A DNA stretch of 64,000 bases from an uncultured Colwellia sp. (lineage in GTDB: Bacteria > Pseudomonadota > Gammaproteobacteria > Enterobacterales > Alteromonadaceae), in NCBI GenBank assembly GCA_913061475.1, contig CAJXUN010000007.1, positions 1 to 64,000 on the forward strand, written 5' to 3'. Both the position numbers and the translations under genes were made by a program. The notes below the pieces were generated by a model. That model ran no database searches. It was not told the origin of the DNA and was given only the letters and a program-made list of their open reading frames with translations. How positions within the stretch are numbered: the first letter of the stretch is position 1; each line of letters begins with the position of its first letter. Shown here piece by piece: positions 26,192 through 35,926 of this stretch.

Positions 26192-26728
26192 ACAGCCAAT
26201 ATATAATCAATTAATCTAATGAATATTATAGCAAATGCTGAGTGATATATTATCTTGTTTTGAGATTGATCATAAGTATTCGGTGCTTATTCGAAAAAGT
26301 GATCAAAACGTTTTCACACAGTCTGTGCACTCAGTTGACCTAAAGAACAACCAGTAGCTAACTTCCGGTTTGCGCACAAAGTGATCGTTAATATTTCAAG
26401 TGAGAAAGACGGTAATGGTGGCAGAGCCTCACCCTTATGATGAATGACAGGAAAATAAACTGCCATAAATGGTAAATTTCAATCTTTAAAATATTTATAC
26501 CCAAACCACTTGAAGATGCATTTAACAAATAGCGCTAACTAAAATATTTTTTGCCAAAACATAGCAGCATGCTAAAAACCACAATATCACCATTATTTCA
26601 GCAACTTAGATTGACTCACAAATACTATTAATCTAGGTTTTTTCTATTTTCATCCGTTTTTAGATTTTTAATAAGATTTTATTTGCTGAGGTTTTCATTA
26701 TTAGGCTCTCATTAAAAAGGAAAGCTAA
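26192..26728. other. Gene-free stretch before the SUMF1-fold gene
   Basis: About 540 bp. The left part looks like old insertion debris, including an IS-end-like GATCAAAACGTTTTCACACAG at about 26302. A dispersed repeat copy lies at 26496-26523. The last ~100 bases are T-rich and end in an AAGGAAAG Shine-Dalgarno before 26729. No gene was recognised. Confidence 0.4.
26496..26523 (+). repeat. Dispersed intergenic repeat, copy related to 36949-36980
   Basis: TATACCCAAACCACTTGAAG followed by ATGCATTT. A related sequence is at 36949-36980 (ATATACCCAAATCTGCTTAAGATGC), and a partial one on the other strand at 15949-15966 (AACTTGAAGGTGCATG). All lie between genes. Confidence 0.5.
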
Positions 26729-28399
26729 ATGAAACTGAACAAGTTAAACAAACTAATAGTTCCGCTATTTTTATCAGTAAATAGTTCTGCACTTTATGCC
26801 AACGAGAATAGCAGTGAGTTAATTGAACCTATTATGGTTACCATTCCTGCGGGTAGCTTTCAGATGGGTGATAGCAATGAAGAAGATGCCCAACCTATTC
26901 ATACCGTAAGCTTAAGTGAATTTAGCTTAGGGAAATATGAAGTTACCGTAAAAGAGTTCCGTCATTTCGTCGAAGAGTCTGGCTATAAAATGCCTTCTCA
27001 ATGTATCCATCAACTCAATGGTTGGTTTAATTACGGCAAAACCGACGGCACTTGGGAAAACAATTCGCTCAATACCAGTGATTTTCAACCGGTCAATTGT
27101 ATTGGCTGGCAAGCGGCTAGTGCGTATACCCAATGGCTAGCAAAAGAAACCGGGCGACCCTATCGTTTACCGAGTGAAGCTGAATGGGAATATGCCGCTA
27201 GAGCAGGTACAAGCAGTAAATATTACTTTGGTGACGATCCTGAACAAACCTTAGTGTGTGAGTATGAAAATACCGCAGACTTAACCGGTGAAAATATTTT
27301 GCAACGAGATAGCGGAACCAGCTATGTGAATTTTTTTAATGGTAAATCAAACTGCGTTGATCACTCGGCTTATGCAAGTATCGTTGGCATGTATAAACCT
27401 AACCCTTTTGGTTTGCACGATATGGTTAGTAATGTGGTTGAGTTTATCGCTGATTGTTATAAAGATAACTATAAAGATGCCACAAATGATGGCCAGCCGT
27501 GGATAGATGACGTTTGTGAATTTCGGGTAGCGCGAGGAGGCAGCTGGCATTGGAATACTTTCTCAGTTAGCCAAAGAGGTGTCATGGGTGAAGACTTTGT
27601 TGGCGCAGTAGAAGGGTTTCGAATTGCACTTGATGGTGCAACACCGACTAAATCGAACAACACTAAGAAATTTATTAAGCAGTTAAAAACGGCTCAACGA
27701 AGCGAAAAATTAGGGCGTGATGCTATGTTGCCTTATCCAGACACGGTAACCAACTTAACATTACATCAAGAAAATGGTTTGGTTGTTTTAAACTGGGACA
27801 AGAGCCCGCAAACTGACATTGAGAGCTATCGAATCTATAGAAATGCAGCCACCGGCAGTAGCTTTAAATTGTTAGCGTCGAATATAATCGAAACGACATT
27901 TAAAGATGCCAACACTGACAGTCATCAATATGAATATACCGTGGTGGCGGTTAGGCATCACCAACAAAGCGACTATAGCAATACGGTAAAAACTCAAGCC
28001 TCGTGGGTGTATGCACCTGGAAGAGTGGAAGCGGAAGCCGCAGCTGAACTTACTGATTCCGGCGTAGCGAGAACCTCTGATATCGATGGTAAGTTTAATT
28101 TAACGGGGTCTGTAGGTATTGGTGATAAAGCGATAATGCACTATCAGCTTGACGTTGCAGAATCAGGACATTATTACCTTAGCTACCGCCTGGCAGCGCC
28201 TCGAGACACTAAAGGCTTTGCGATATTAGTCGATGATAAAGAGTTGGCCGTAGAAAAAATAACGAATACTGGAGGTTACAATGAATGGCAAACGCAAACA
28301 GGCGCTAAAGTTTACCTTGAAAAAGGTAAACACAAGCTAACCTTGCAATCACTTGATAGTAACTGGAAGCTAAATTGGATTAATCTTCAGTTAAATTAA
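26729..28399 (+). CDS. Secreted SUMF1/FGE-fold protein with FN3-like and CBM-like C-terminal domains
   Basis: 556 aa. There is a signal peptide (PLFLSVNSSALYA, cleavage about residue 25). The formylglycine-generating-enzyme (SUMF1) fold spans about 32-305: MVTIPAGSFQMGDSNEEDAQP, YEVTVKEFRHFV, PVNCIGWQAASAYTQWLAKETGRPYRLPSEAEWEYAARAGT, NPFGLHDMVSNVVEFIADCY and RGGSWHWNTF. The paired active-site cysteines of true FGE, which follow RGGSW, are absent (HWNTFSVSQRG), so sulfatase activation is unlikely. A fibronectin III-like segment (about 340-425) and a CBM6/35-like beta-sandwich (about 430-556, ending KLNWINLQLN) follow, suggesting binding to extracellular glycans. It is monocistronic with its own terminator. 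Confidence 0.85.
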   Translation: MKLNKLNKLIVPLFLSVNSSALYANENSSELIEPIMVTIPAGSFQMGDSNEEDAQPIHTVSLSEFSLGKYEVTVKEFRHFVEESGYKMPSQCIHQLNGWFNYGKTDGTWENNSLNTSDFQPVNCIGWQAASAYTQWLAKETGRPYRLPSEAEWEYAARAGTSSKYYFGDDPEQTLVCEYENTADLTGENILQRDSGTSYVNFFNGKSNCVDHSAYASIVGMYKPNPFGLHDMVSNVVEFIADCYKDNYKDATNDGQPWIDDVCEFRVARGGSWHWNTFSVSQRGVMGEDFVGAVEGFRIALDGATPTKSNNTKKFIKQLKTAQRSEKLGRDAMLPYPDTVTNLTLHQENGLVVLNWDKSPQTDIESYRIYRNAATGSSFKLLASNIIETTFKDANTDSHQYEYTVVAVRHHQQSDYSNTVKTQASWVYAPGRVEAEAAAELTDSGVARTSDIDGKFNLTGSVGIGDKAIMHYQLDVAESGHYYLSYRLAAPRDTKGFAILVDDKELAVEKITNTGGYNEWQTQTGAKVYLEKGKHKLTLQSLDSNWKLNWINLQLN

Positions 28400-28446
28400 G
28401 CTTGAATTGCATTAACTTCAGTAAAATACAAAGTGAAGTACCAAGT

Positions 28447-28476
28447 AAAAAGGCAGTAGTATTGCTGCCTTTTTTA
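28447..28476 (+). terminator. Terminator after the SUMF1-fold gene
   Basis: Stem AAAAAGGCAG / CTGCCTTTTT with a short loop and a T run, between two convergent genes. Confidence 0.8.
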
Positions 28477-28496
28477 TGGATTAAGTTAGGGGGCTG

Positions 28497-30320
28497 TTAT
28501 AGGTTCAGCGCTAATAGCTTTTCTTCATTATTACGTCGCCAATAGGCTGTCGACTTTTCATCAATGTATTGCAAATAAAAATCATAATTTACTTGGCTGC
28601 TTTTTGTGCTGCACATAAGTAAAGCCATATCCAAACTAAGATCAATATCACCCGCCAGCTCAGCTTGTTCAAAGGTACGTTGAGCATGAGTGACAAAGGC
28701 ATCATCATTTTTTTGCGCTTGCGCTAACAAGGTTCTCAAGTAAGAGTTCTGCGCGTTATCCTTAGTGAGATCACTGATAAGTGCCTGAGCCTCTATCAGG
28801 CGGTTTTGACTTATATAATACTTCATCAATTGTTGGCGACTGTTTTGTGCTGCCCAAAAATCAGGTGTCAACTTGGCAAGTTCTAATACTTGTTTAAAAT
28901 GCGGTGCTTTGTCCTGAGGGCTTTTAGCGAAAATAGCGTAATGATACGGCACTATCGCAAAGTGATAACTCGGTAATTGGTAAGCCTTCATCTTGTTTTC
29001 AGCTTGTCTTAAATAAAGGTACTTGTCATCTTCTTGATGATTTTTATAGGCTAGTACCGATAAATAAGTTAAGGCACTTAACTCTCGTTGCTTATCTTGA
29101 GCATCAAAAGCCAACTGTGCAGATTTAAGTAGACTTGCCTTAATGGCTTGGTAATTAGCCTGGTTATGCTCTATCCAAGACCGTGCAAACCAAGCGTCGG
29201 CTTGTCGAGTTAGATCATTAATTTTTTGAAACTGCTCGATAGCACGGTCGAGCTTATGGGCACTTAAATCAAACAGCTCTTTACGCGTTAAAATTTGACT
29301 TTGAAAGAGTAAGGCATTGCCGACATATTGTGCGTTGTTTTGCGAAGCCGACGTGTTTTCTAACTTATTAGCCATCACCATCGCTTTATCTAGCTCTCCT
29401 AGTCTTAGGTAAGTCTCGGTTAACTGACCAAGGATAATAAGGTCATTTGGTGCTTGTTGATGCGCAATAGATAAGTTTGCTTGTTTTAGCTCTGGCGCTT
29501 GCACTTTATTCAGCAGGTTATAAATAACGCCCTGCTGTAAATGTTGTAGCAGCTGCTTCAAAACCGCTTGCTGATCGACGCCTGAAATTTGACCTTGCCA
29601 ATCAGAAAATGGCCCTTTTAAGATAAAATCAAGATACGTTTGTTGGTTATAGCTTCGAATAGAGCCAGATAAAACTAATGGGTGCTCATCGGCTAACAGA
29701 GGGTATTCCAACTCCACTGACGCCTGAAAACTTGCGGTATTTAACTGAGATAATTCGGTGAAATCAAAGTGTTCATTATCATCAAGCGTAACAACCTTGG
29801 CTTCTTGTTGATCACTTATCGGGATATAGGCGATATTAATAACAGCGCTTGTCTCTTTTTGAGGTGATACCGGCATTAAATTAATCGCCGCAATGATAAC
29901 GAGAACTAAACTCGCTAAGGCAATGACTAGCCAATGATTTTTAATCTTCGGCTTTACTAAAGTACTTGCTTGTTGGTGGGGTATATTTGAATTGATACCG
30001 CTTTGTACCTTTTCAGTATCAACATGAATAGAATTAACTTCAAGCTGCCATTGATAACCTCGTTTTGAAAAGGTTTTAATGGCTTGATTACCGAAAAGGC
30101 TTCTTAGGTGACTAATGTTTTGAAAAACAGCTTGTTCCGACACCACTTTGTCTTGCCAAACATGCGATAGAATATCTTCTTTACTAACAACATTATCTGA
30201 ATGTTCAATAAGTAGCTTTAGAACTTTGGCTTCATTATGTCGAATAGCCAATGTCTGACCATTTTTTTTAAGTACTAAACTTGTACTATCAAATTCAAAA
30301 TCATTAAATTTATAACGCAT
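28497..30320 (-). CDS. CadC/ToxR-type membrane regulator with winged helix and TPR-like domain
   Basis: 607 aa. An OmpR/PhoB-type winged-helix DNA-binding domain occupies residues 1-95 (LAIRHNEAKVLKLLIEHSDNVVSKEDILSHVW, with the wing ending at KRGYQW). One membrane segment is at about 130-150 (HWLVIALASLVLVIIAAINL). The large periplasmic part (151-607) is helical with TPR-like repeats (for example LTETYLRLGELDKAMVMANKLE). This is the layout of CadC/ToxR one-component regulators, which sense a periplasmic signal while bound to DNA. It is convergent with the SUMF1-fold gene; a functional link is not shown. Confidence 0.85.
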   Translation of the reverse strand: MRYKFNDFEFDSTSLVLKKNGQTLAIRHNEAKVLKLLIEHSDNVVSKEDILSHVWQDKVVSEQAVFQNISHLRSLFGNQAIKTFSKRGYQWQLEVNSIHVDTEKVQSGINSNIPHQQASTLVKPKIKNHWLVIALASLVLVIIAAINLMPVSPQKETSAVINIAYIPISDQQEAKVVTLDDNEHFDFTELSQLNTASFQASVELEYPLLADEHPLVLSGSIRSYNQQTYLDFILKGPFSDWQGQISGVDQQAVLKQLLQHLQQGVIYNLLNKVQAPELKQANLSIAHQQAPNDLIILGQLTETYLRLGELDKAMVMANKLENTSASQNNAQYVGNALLFQSQILTRKELFDLSAHKLDRAIEQFQKINDLTRQADAWFARSWIEHNQANYQAIKASLLKSAQLAFDAQDKQRELSALTYLSVLAYKNHQEDDKYLYLRQAENKMKAYQLPSYHFAIVPYHYAIFAKSPQDKAPHFKQVLELAKLTPDFWAAQNSRQQLMKYYISQNRLIEAQALISDLTKDNAQNSYLRTLLAQAQKNDDAFVTHAQRTFEQAELAGDIDLSLDMALLMCSTKSSQVNYDFYLQYIDEKSTAYWRRNNEEKLLALNL

Positions 30321-30390
30321 TGTTTTTATTAAAATAGCTCATCTGATTATTTGTTTCATGCACATACTAACGCATTAACTTTAGAAAATC

Positions 30391-30729
30391 CTAATTACCC
30401 TGCACAAGGAAATAACTCCAACTTGCCAACAACAATAGCCAAGGCAGTATTGAAAATACCGTTAATCGACGTGGTAAATCTGTCGAGTTATTATCTACTG
30501 ATTCCTGTACAGCAGAGCTTACTGAGTCAACGTTAACTGAACGATTTTTTTTACGTTGTTTATCTCGTTCCCTTGCCTTAGCTTTTTGTTGCTTTTTATA
30601 TTCGCTAATGCCCTTTTCAATGCCTTGAGCAATCAATTTAGTTTGCTCTTTGCTTTGCGCTTTTTTTTGTGAGCCTTTAGCAATACGCATAGCTTCACTT
30701 TGAGTTTCGCTTGAAACTTGAACCGTCAA
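30391..30729 (-). CDS. DUF2956 family protein
   Basis: 112 aa. A highly charged N-terminal two-thirds with repeated Lys/Arg/Gln (KGSQKKAQSKEQTKLIAQGIEKGISEYKKQQKAKARERDKQRKK) is followed by a single C-terminal membrane segment (LTVFSILPWLLLLASWSYFLV, about 89-109). It matches the DUF2956 family of Alteromonadales and Vibrionales, whose function is unknown. It is divergent from the dUTPase gene. Confidence 0.8.
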   Translation of the reverse strand: MTVQVSSETQSEAMRIAKGSQKKAQSKEQTKLIAQGIEKGISEYKKQQKAKARERDKQRKKNRSVNVDSVSSAVQESVDNNSTDLPRRLTVFSILPWLLLLASWSYFLVQGN

Positions 30730-30839
30730 AACTAAAATCCTTAATCATTTTATTAGTGATTATATAATGCCATTAATCTTGCTAAACTATCAGCAAAAGT
30801 TTTTAGTGCCACCAACTAATCAATAATATAGAGAACAGC

Positions 30840-31472
30840 ATGAGCGATTTACTTAGCACCGCAAAAAACCAAATTACACAAATGTTATCAATGCAAAACG
30901 CCATGAATTCACGTGTGAGCGAAACCTGGCGAGATAACAATTATGAATGGTACCGTGCCATTTGGGTTGAATGTGCAGAAATGCTAGATCACCATGGTTG
31001 GAAGTGGTGGAAACATCAAGAAATTGACGTTCCACAAGTACAATTGGAACTGGTTGATATTTTTCATTTTGGCTTAAGCTTACGACTGATGACTGGCGAT
31101 TCGATTGCTGATATTAGCCAGACCTTAGCAACAGAATTAACCCAAAGTAGTGATGAAAAAGATTTTAAGATTGCACTAGAAACGCTTGCCTCAAAAGCGG
31201 TAACGCATAAGGCATTTGATGCTGTAGCGCTTGCTGACTGTATGCGTTTAATGTCGATGGACTTAAACGAACTGTTTCGCCAATATGTCGGTAAAAACAC
31301 TTTGAATTTTTTCCGTCAAGATCACGGTTATAAAGAAGGTAGCTATATCAAAATTTGGCACGGTGAAGAAGACAACGAAGTGCTAGCGAATTTAGTCACG
31401 TCATTGGACACTAGTGCAGAAGATTTTCAGCAACAGCTTTACGCTGCACTAGAAGCAAAATATCCAAAATAA
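30840..31472 (+). CDS. Dimeric all-alpha dUTP diphosphatase
   Basis: 210 aa, dUTPase_2 (all-alpha NTP pyrophosphohydrolase) family. The metal-binding acidic clusters are visible as WVECAEMLDHHGWKWW (about residues 43-58) and VQLELVDIFHFGLSLR (about 67-82). Such enzymes hydrolyse dUTP to dUMP and PPi, preventing uracil incorporation into DNA, and are unrelated to trimeric Dut. It is a single gene between DUF2956 and a DUF2726 protein. Confidence 0.85.
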   Translation: MSDLLSTAKNQITQMLSMQNAMNSRVSETWRDNNYEWYRAIWVECAEMLDHHGWKWWKHQEIDVPQVQLELVDIFHFGLSLRLMTGDSIADISQTLATELTQSSDEKDFKIALETLASKAVTHKAFDAVALADCMRLMSMDLNELFRQYVGKNTLNFFRQDHGYKEGSYIKIWHGEEDNEVLANLVTSLDTSAEDFQQQLYAALEAKYPK

Positions 31473-31638
31473 TGGCAACAACCCTTAGTGAATAGTTATT
31501 TAAAATCAAACAATTAACTATTTCCTAAGGCATATTTTGCAATATTAACTATTTTGCGACTTCATAACACCATCTCTGGCGCATTTTTTGCTTTATCTAG
31601 CTAACTAAGATAAACGTCAAAAATTTGAACTGCCGGAG

Positions 31639-32304
31639 ATGTATATGGAACTCATTCTATTTGCCATGATCAGCCTAATTGTTATTGTAGCTATGCTTGC
31701 CAGTCGTTTAAACGACAATAGCTTTCCTTTTCCTTTCGATCGTAAAGCTGCCCTATTTACTCCTGCAGAAAAAAACTTTCAAAACCTTGTTGAACAAGCA
31801 ATGGGAACAAAATATCGCATTATAAATCGCGTTAAACTTGCTGATATTGTTAGCATTCGTAACGGGGTATCAAATCGCGCCGGACAAACTGCGTCGAACA
31901 ATGCCAATAGCAAATATTTAGATTTTGTTATTTGCGAACGCGATAGCATGAAGTTATTAGGTGTTATTGATTTAGTCGATACTCAAGGTAAAGGCTATAA
32001 AATAAAGAAAGACTGGTTTGTTAGCGGTGCTCTTGAAGCTGCAGCCATTCCGCATATTCGTATTAAAGTAAAACCCAATTATACTATCGATGAAATTCGT
32101 GCCTGCATTAATAGCAGAATCTTAGGTAATAATGCCCCATCACCCCAAGTAAAAGGGCGAATTATTCCTGCACCTTTAGTAAAAGCTCGACCAAGAGCAA
32201 CCGGTGTACTAACGCCAGCAGCGGCTCAAGCCATGTTACCAAAAAACAGTCCCGCTATGGCCAGACAGTTAACGTCACCGCAAGCTGCGGCATTACCACA
32301 CTAG
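31639..32304 (+). CDS. DUF2726 domain protein with N-terminal membrane anchor
   Basis: 221 aa. The N-terminal segment MELILFAMISLIVIVAMLA (residues 3-21) is an uncleaved membrane anchor. The DUF2726 domain (about 40-165) includes LFTPAEKNFQNLVEQAMG and YLDFVICERDSMKLLGVIDLVD, resembling nuclease-like (NERD/restriction endonuclease-fold) domains. A Pro/Ala-rich tail follows. A cytosolic face nucleic-acid role is known only by fold similarity. Followed by a terminator at 32333-32360. Confidence 0.75.
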   Translation: MYMELILFAMISLIVIVAMLASRLNDNSFPFPFDRKAALFTPAEKNFQNLVEQAMGTKYRIINRVKLADIVSIRNGVSNRAGQTASNNANSKYLDFVICERDSMKLLGVIDLVDTQGKGYKIKKDWFVSGALEAAAIPHIRIKVKPNYTIDEIRACINSRILGNNAPSPQVKGRIIPAPLVKARPRATGVLTPAAAQAMLPKNSPAMARQLTSPQAAALPH

Positions 32305-32332
32305 ATTAACTTTTTGCAGTTAAGTATCAATT

Positions 32333-32360
32333 AAAGCAGACCTATCAGTCTGCTTTTTTC
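32333..32360 (+). terminator. Terminator after the DUF2726 gene
   Basis: Stem AAAGCAGA / TCTGCTTT with an eight-base loop, followed by a T run. Confidence 0.8.
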
Positions 32361-32396
32361 TTACTATTGGTAAAAGCTTTTACGCGCAAGTCGCGC

Positions 32397-32402
32397 TATA
32401 AT
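32397..32402 (+). promoter_or_regulatory. Probable -10 element of mtnN promoter
   Basis: A perfect TATAAT lies 66 bases before the mtnN start in otherwise GC-richer sequence. The -35 region is weak. Confidence 0.4.
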
Positions 32403-32467
32403 CCGCTCATAAACCATACATAAACACTAGCGAAAAGCGTTCGCTAAAATTTACAGGATCGACGTTC

Positions 32468-33178
32468 ATGAAAGCAGGCATTATCGGCGCAATGGAGCCA
32501 GAAGTAGCAATTTTAAAAGCTAAGCTAGAAAATTGTCAAACATCGACACATGCGGGATATACATTTTATCAAGGGTTATTAAACGGCTCTGACGTGGTTA
32601 TAGTACAGTCTGGCATAGGTAAAGTCGCAGCAGCGCTGGCAACGGCAATACTTATTGATAAATTTCAGCCCGATTATGTCGTTAATACCGGTTCTGCAGG
32701 TGGTTTTGAACAATCACTTAAAGTCGGTGATATTGTTATCAGCTCAGAAGTTCGCTACCACGATGTTGACGTAACGGCATTCGGTTATGAAATAGGCCAG
32801 TTACCTGCTAATCCCCCAGCATACATTCCTCATCCTGACTTAGTTACCGCGGCAAAAGTGGGTATTAGTGCTTTGGACAATATTCAAACCTTAGTAGGTT
32901 TAATCACCACAGGTGATACCTTTATGACCAAAGATGAAGATATTGCAAAAGCGAGAGCCAATTTCCCGACTATGGCAGCGGTTGAAATGGAAGGCGCTGC
33001 AATTGCGCATACTTGCCATCAGTTCAATATTCCTTTTGTGGTTATTCGCTCAATGTCTGATATTGCGGGCAAAGAATCGCCAACCTCATTTGAAGCTTAC
33101 TTAGAAACAGCATCGGTTAATTCTTCTACGCTCGTGACAAGCATGTTAGCGGCCCTTGAAGGTAAAACGCTAAACTAA
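32468..33178 (+). CDS. mtnN: 5'-methylthioadenosine/S-adenosylhomocysteine nucleosidase
   Basis: 236 aa, PNP/UDP phosphorylase family. Catalytic Glu12 (GAMEPEVA), the substrate-binding [10 protein letters not shown] block (Glu175) and catalytic Asp198 (RSMSDIAG) are all in place. It cleaves the glycosidic bond of methylthioadenosine and S-adenosylhomocysteine to adenine plus the thioribose, recycling by-products of methylation and polyamine synthesis. It overlaps the next gene (CbiB-like) by one base, an arrangement common in Alteromonadales. Confidence 0.95.
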   Translation: MKAGIIGAMEPEVAILKAKLENCQTSTHAGYTFYQGLLNGSDVVIVQSGIGKVAAALATAILIDKFQPDYVVNTGSAGGFEQSLKVGDIVISSEVRYHDVDVTAFGYEIGQLPANPPAYIPHPDLVTAAKVGISALDNIQTLVGLITTGDTFMTKDEDIAKARANFPTMAAVEMEGAAIAHTCHQFNIPFVVIRSMSDIAGKESPTSFEAYLETASVNSSTLVTSMLAALEGKTLN

Positions 33179-34158
33179 TGCTAAACCTGAGTAATATTCT
33201 TACCAGTCCATATTTATATTCTTCTGCGGTCACGCTGTTATTGCTGATCGCGTTAAAAGCAATTATTGGACAATTTGTTACTCAACAACCGTTAGCTTTT
33301 TTTAATTTCTATTGTCAGCGCTTAGCGGATAAAGTCAATAAATCAAGTAATAGCGCCCGTCAGCAAAACATTTCAGGCTTAATCGCTATTATTGTCACCT
33401 TAACGCCATTGTTAGTGATCTTGTGGTTATTTGAAGCATTTATTGAAGTGTATTGGCTTTGGCATGCGTTATTGCTCTATTTAGCCCTCGGCAGTTTTGG
33501 CCTAAGTAAAACTAGCAAAACGGTGGCACGCGATTTAGTGGCTAATAACAACTACCAAGCAAAACAAAAATTATCGCCCTTCGTATTACGTGACACCGAG
33601 CAACTATCAGCACTAGGTATTAGTAAAGCCTGTATTGAGATGCAGCTATTACGTAGTTCGCAGTTATTGGTTTGTGTCGGGTTTTATTATTTACTTTTTG
33701 GTCCGTTAGCGGCGCTAAGTTTTCGTTTATTACTGGAAATGCATTACGCTTGGAATATAAAAATTGCACGATTTATGCATTTTGGTGCCGCAGTGAATCA
33801 CATAGTAAAACTACTACAATGGCTGCCGTCACGATTGTTTGCCCTGATACTTTTACTTGGTACCATTGGCCAAAACACGCTGCTTTATTGGCGTTTAACG
33901 CGTGGAAAGTTTTTCCATACTGATAACGGTATATTGTTGCATGTGCTAGCTTTAGGCTTAGCATTAAAGCTTAGTGGAGTTGCCATGTATCGCGGACATA
34001 AAGTACGTAAAACTAGCTTTAACGATTCGGCAAGGCAGCCGCAAGCCACTGATATTATTCACGCAAGTAAACGTATAAATTACGCTCTATACCTATTGGT
34101 TTTAATCATTATGATGTTGGCTATTATTTCTTATAGTGTTTCAGGACATGGCCAATAA
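33178..34158 (+). CDS. cbiB: CobD/CbiB family membrane protein
   Basis: 326 aa integral membrane protein with about five to six membrane segments. It belongs to the CobD/CbiB family (adenosylcobinamide-phosphate synthase), with an amphipathic middle region RDLVANNNYQAKQKLSPFVLRDTEQLSALGISKACIEMQLLRSSQ similar to the conserved cytoplasmic loop. CbiB attaches aminopropanol to cobyric acid. No other cobalamin genes are close, so a salvage role or a diverged paralog is possible. It starts at the last base of the mtnN stop codon (translationally coupled). Confidence 0.75.
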   Translation: MLNLSNILTSPYLYSSAVTLLLLIALKAIIGQFVTQQPLAFFNFYCQRLADKVNKSSNSARQQNISGLIAIIVTLTPLLVILWLFEAFIEVYWLWHALLLYLALGSFGLSKTSKTVARDLVANNNYQAKQKLSPFVLRDTEQLSALGISKACIEMQLLRSSQLLVCVGFYYLLFGPLAALSFRLLLEMHYAWNIKIARFMHFGAAVNHIVKLLQWLPSRLFALILLLGTIGQNTLLYWRLTRGKFFHTDNGILLHVLALGLALKLSGVAMYRGHKVRKTSFNDSARQPQATDIIHASKRINYALYLLVLIIMMLAIISYSVSGHGQ

Positions 34159-34265
34159 CCACTAAGCCACTTGGTTATGAAAAATATTCAGGTAAACTGA
34201 GCCTTAAAGAAAAACAGCTTTTAACAAAGCAAATACTACTTTTACATTTAAACAGAGGATCTGTT

Positions 34266-34655
34266 ATGAAGTTTTTTACATCAACCTTAGTTATTTTATT
34301 GAGCCTTTTTTCACTTTTCACTTTTGCTGAGCAAACTACAACAATTTCACAACAGGCTTTGCTTACGCTAATGGCAACACCGGCAAATAATACGGTAGTA
34401 TTAGATGTACGCAGCCCTGAAGAATTCGCCGAAGGTCACATTAAGGGCGCTATTAATATCAGCCATGAGCAAATTAACGCCAATTTGAAGAAAATCATTG
34501 GGTTTAAAGATCAAACAGTTGTTGTGCATTGCCGTTCAGGCCGCCGTGCAATCAGTGCAGAAAATGATCTACGCGCCGCAGGTTTTAGCGACCTTAGACA
34601 CCTTGAGGGTGACATGAAAGCTTGGCAAGCAGCTGATTTGCCGTTAGTAAAATAA
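34266..34655 (+). CDS. Periplasmic rhodanese-like protein
   Basis: 129 aa. A signal peptide (residues 1-21, FFTSTLVILLSLFSLFTFA) is followed by a single rhodanese domain with VVLDVRSPEEFAEGHIKGAINI and the active-site loop VVHCRSGRRA (Cys89). Such proteins bind or transfer sulfane sulfur. The substrate is unknown. It lies six bases before the TRIC-like gene, likely co-transcribed. Confidence 0.88.
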   Translation: MKFFTSTLVILLSLFSLFTFAEQTTTISQQALLTLMATPANNTVVLDVRSPEEFAEGHIKGAINISHEQINANLKKIIGFKDQTVVVHCRSGRRAISAENDLRAAGFSDLRHLEGDMKAWQAADLPLVK

Positions 34656-34661
34656 CCGCTC

Positions 34662-35306
34662 ATGCCAATGACAGAGTTACTTTATTGGCTTGACCTATTT
34701 GGCATAGTCGTTTTTGCCTTTTCAGGGGCGTTAATGGCTGGCCGCTATAAGCTAGATCCTTTCGGCGTAGTGGTATTATCTGCCGTCACTGCCATCGGCG
34801 GTGGCACTATCCGCGATGTTATTTTACAAACGCCGGTCTTCTGGGTTGAAAACCCTATTTACCTCTATGTAATTTTAGCTACCGCCGTACTGACCATTAT
34901 TTTTATTCGATGCCCGAAACGTATTCCAAAACGTTTTTTATTAGTTTCAGATGCTTTTGGTTTAGCATTATTTGCCGTTTTGGGTACAGAAAAAGCCCTC
35001 AGCTTAGGCGCTGCGATCCCCGTCGCTATTGTTATGGGAATGATGACAGGTGTTGCTGGCGGTATGATACGCGACGTATTGTGTAATGTTATTCCAATGA
35101 TTTTACGACAAGAAATCTATGCAACCGCAGCGATTTTAGGTGGCGCATTATTTACCGGCTTCAGTTACCTTGGTTTACCTGAACATATCGCAATAATTGG
35201 TGCAATATTAGGCGCACTAGCGCTACGGTTAGCCGCTATTTATTGGCGCGTAACCTTGCCTGCCTTTCAAATAATTGATCAAGAAGACGATGCCAAAAAA
35301 CCGTGA
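34662..35306 (+). CDS. TRIC-type cation channel family protein (YicG/UPF0126)
   Basis: 214 aa, seven membrane segments as two repeats of a three-helix unit, each with the conserved Gly-rich motif: AIGGGTIRDVIL (about residues 44-55) and GVAGGMIRDVLCN (about 130-142). These motifs define the TRIC/UPF0126 family, related to trimeric intracellular cation channels. Bacterial members conduct K+ in vitro; the physiological role is unclear. Probably in one operon with the rhodanese gene. Confidence 0.88.
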   Translation: MPMTELLYWLDLFGIVVFAFSGALMAGRYKLDPFGVVVLSAVTAIGGGTIRDVILQTPVFWVENPIYLYVILATAVLTIIFIRCPKRIPKRFLLVSDAFGLALFAVLGTEKALSLGAAIPVAIVMGMMTGVAGGMIRDVLCNVIPMILRQEIYATAAILGGALFTGFSYLGLPEHIAIIGAILGALALRLAAIYWRVTLPAFQIIDQEDDAKKP

Positions 35307-35392
35307 TTTTATGTAAAGTTGACGACCTTTATCTGTGAAATAGCAATGACCTGATAACATAGGTACTTCAAAAAACATTAGTGTGTGTTAAC

Positions 35393-35926
35393 TCAGAACA
35401 GTAACCAACAGGCACTTAGAAACAGACTTGTTTCTGCCAATCTTTGAGCTAAGCCTATAACAGCCTTAGGAAAGCCAATAATAAACATAACCAAGAAGCT
35501 ACAAAGTAGTGACAAGGAGAGGCTAATATACCAACGGCCATTGCTATCCATTAACTCGTTAAGGTGATATGCCATTGTTGCGTAGCAAACACCTCCGACA
35601 ATATTGTGAACCATATTTTTCCAACTGCCTACAGATGGTGTGCCGGTATCGCATGGAAAAAATGCACTGAGAAAATAACTTAAGCCAATCGCCCCTGAGA
35701 TGTATGCAGCATGATAATGATTAGCATAGCTACTAAAAGCAACAATAATAGCGCCTAACCCTACCGGCAAAAATATACCGTAGCTCACCTGTTTTTCGTA
35801 TCGTGAACCTGATTCACCTAATTCACTGATCGAATGCTTAAAGTGACTATAATTGTCACGCTTTTTGGCGTAAAAAATTACCGTAAAAACTAAATAGATA
35901 AATATAATGAGTAATGAAAACGCCAT
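35393..35926 (-). CDS. DUF998 family membrane protein
   Basis: 177 aa with about five to six membrane segments. The conserved loop HSISELGESGSRYEKQVSYGIFLPVGL (about residues 32-58) and the motif FFPCDTGTPSVGSWKNMVHNIVGGV (about 89-113) match the DUF998 family. Function is unknown. Single gene. Confidence 0.75.
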   Translation of the reverse strand: MAFSLLIIFIYLVFTVIFYAKKRDNYSHFKHSISELGESGSRYEKQVSYGIFLPVGLGAIIVAFSSYANHYHAAYISGAIGLSYFLSAFFPCDTGTPSVGSWKNMVHNIVGGVCYATMAYHLNELMDSNGRWYISLSLSLLCSFLVMFIIGFPKAVIGLAQRLAETSLFLSACWLLF

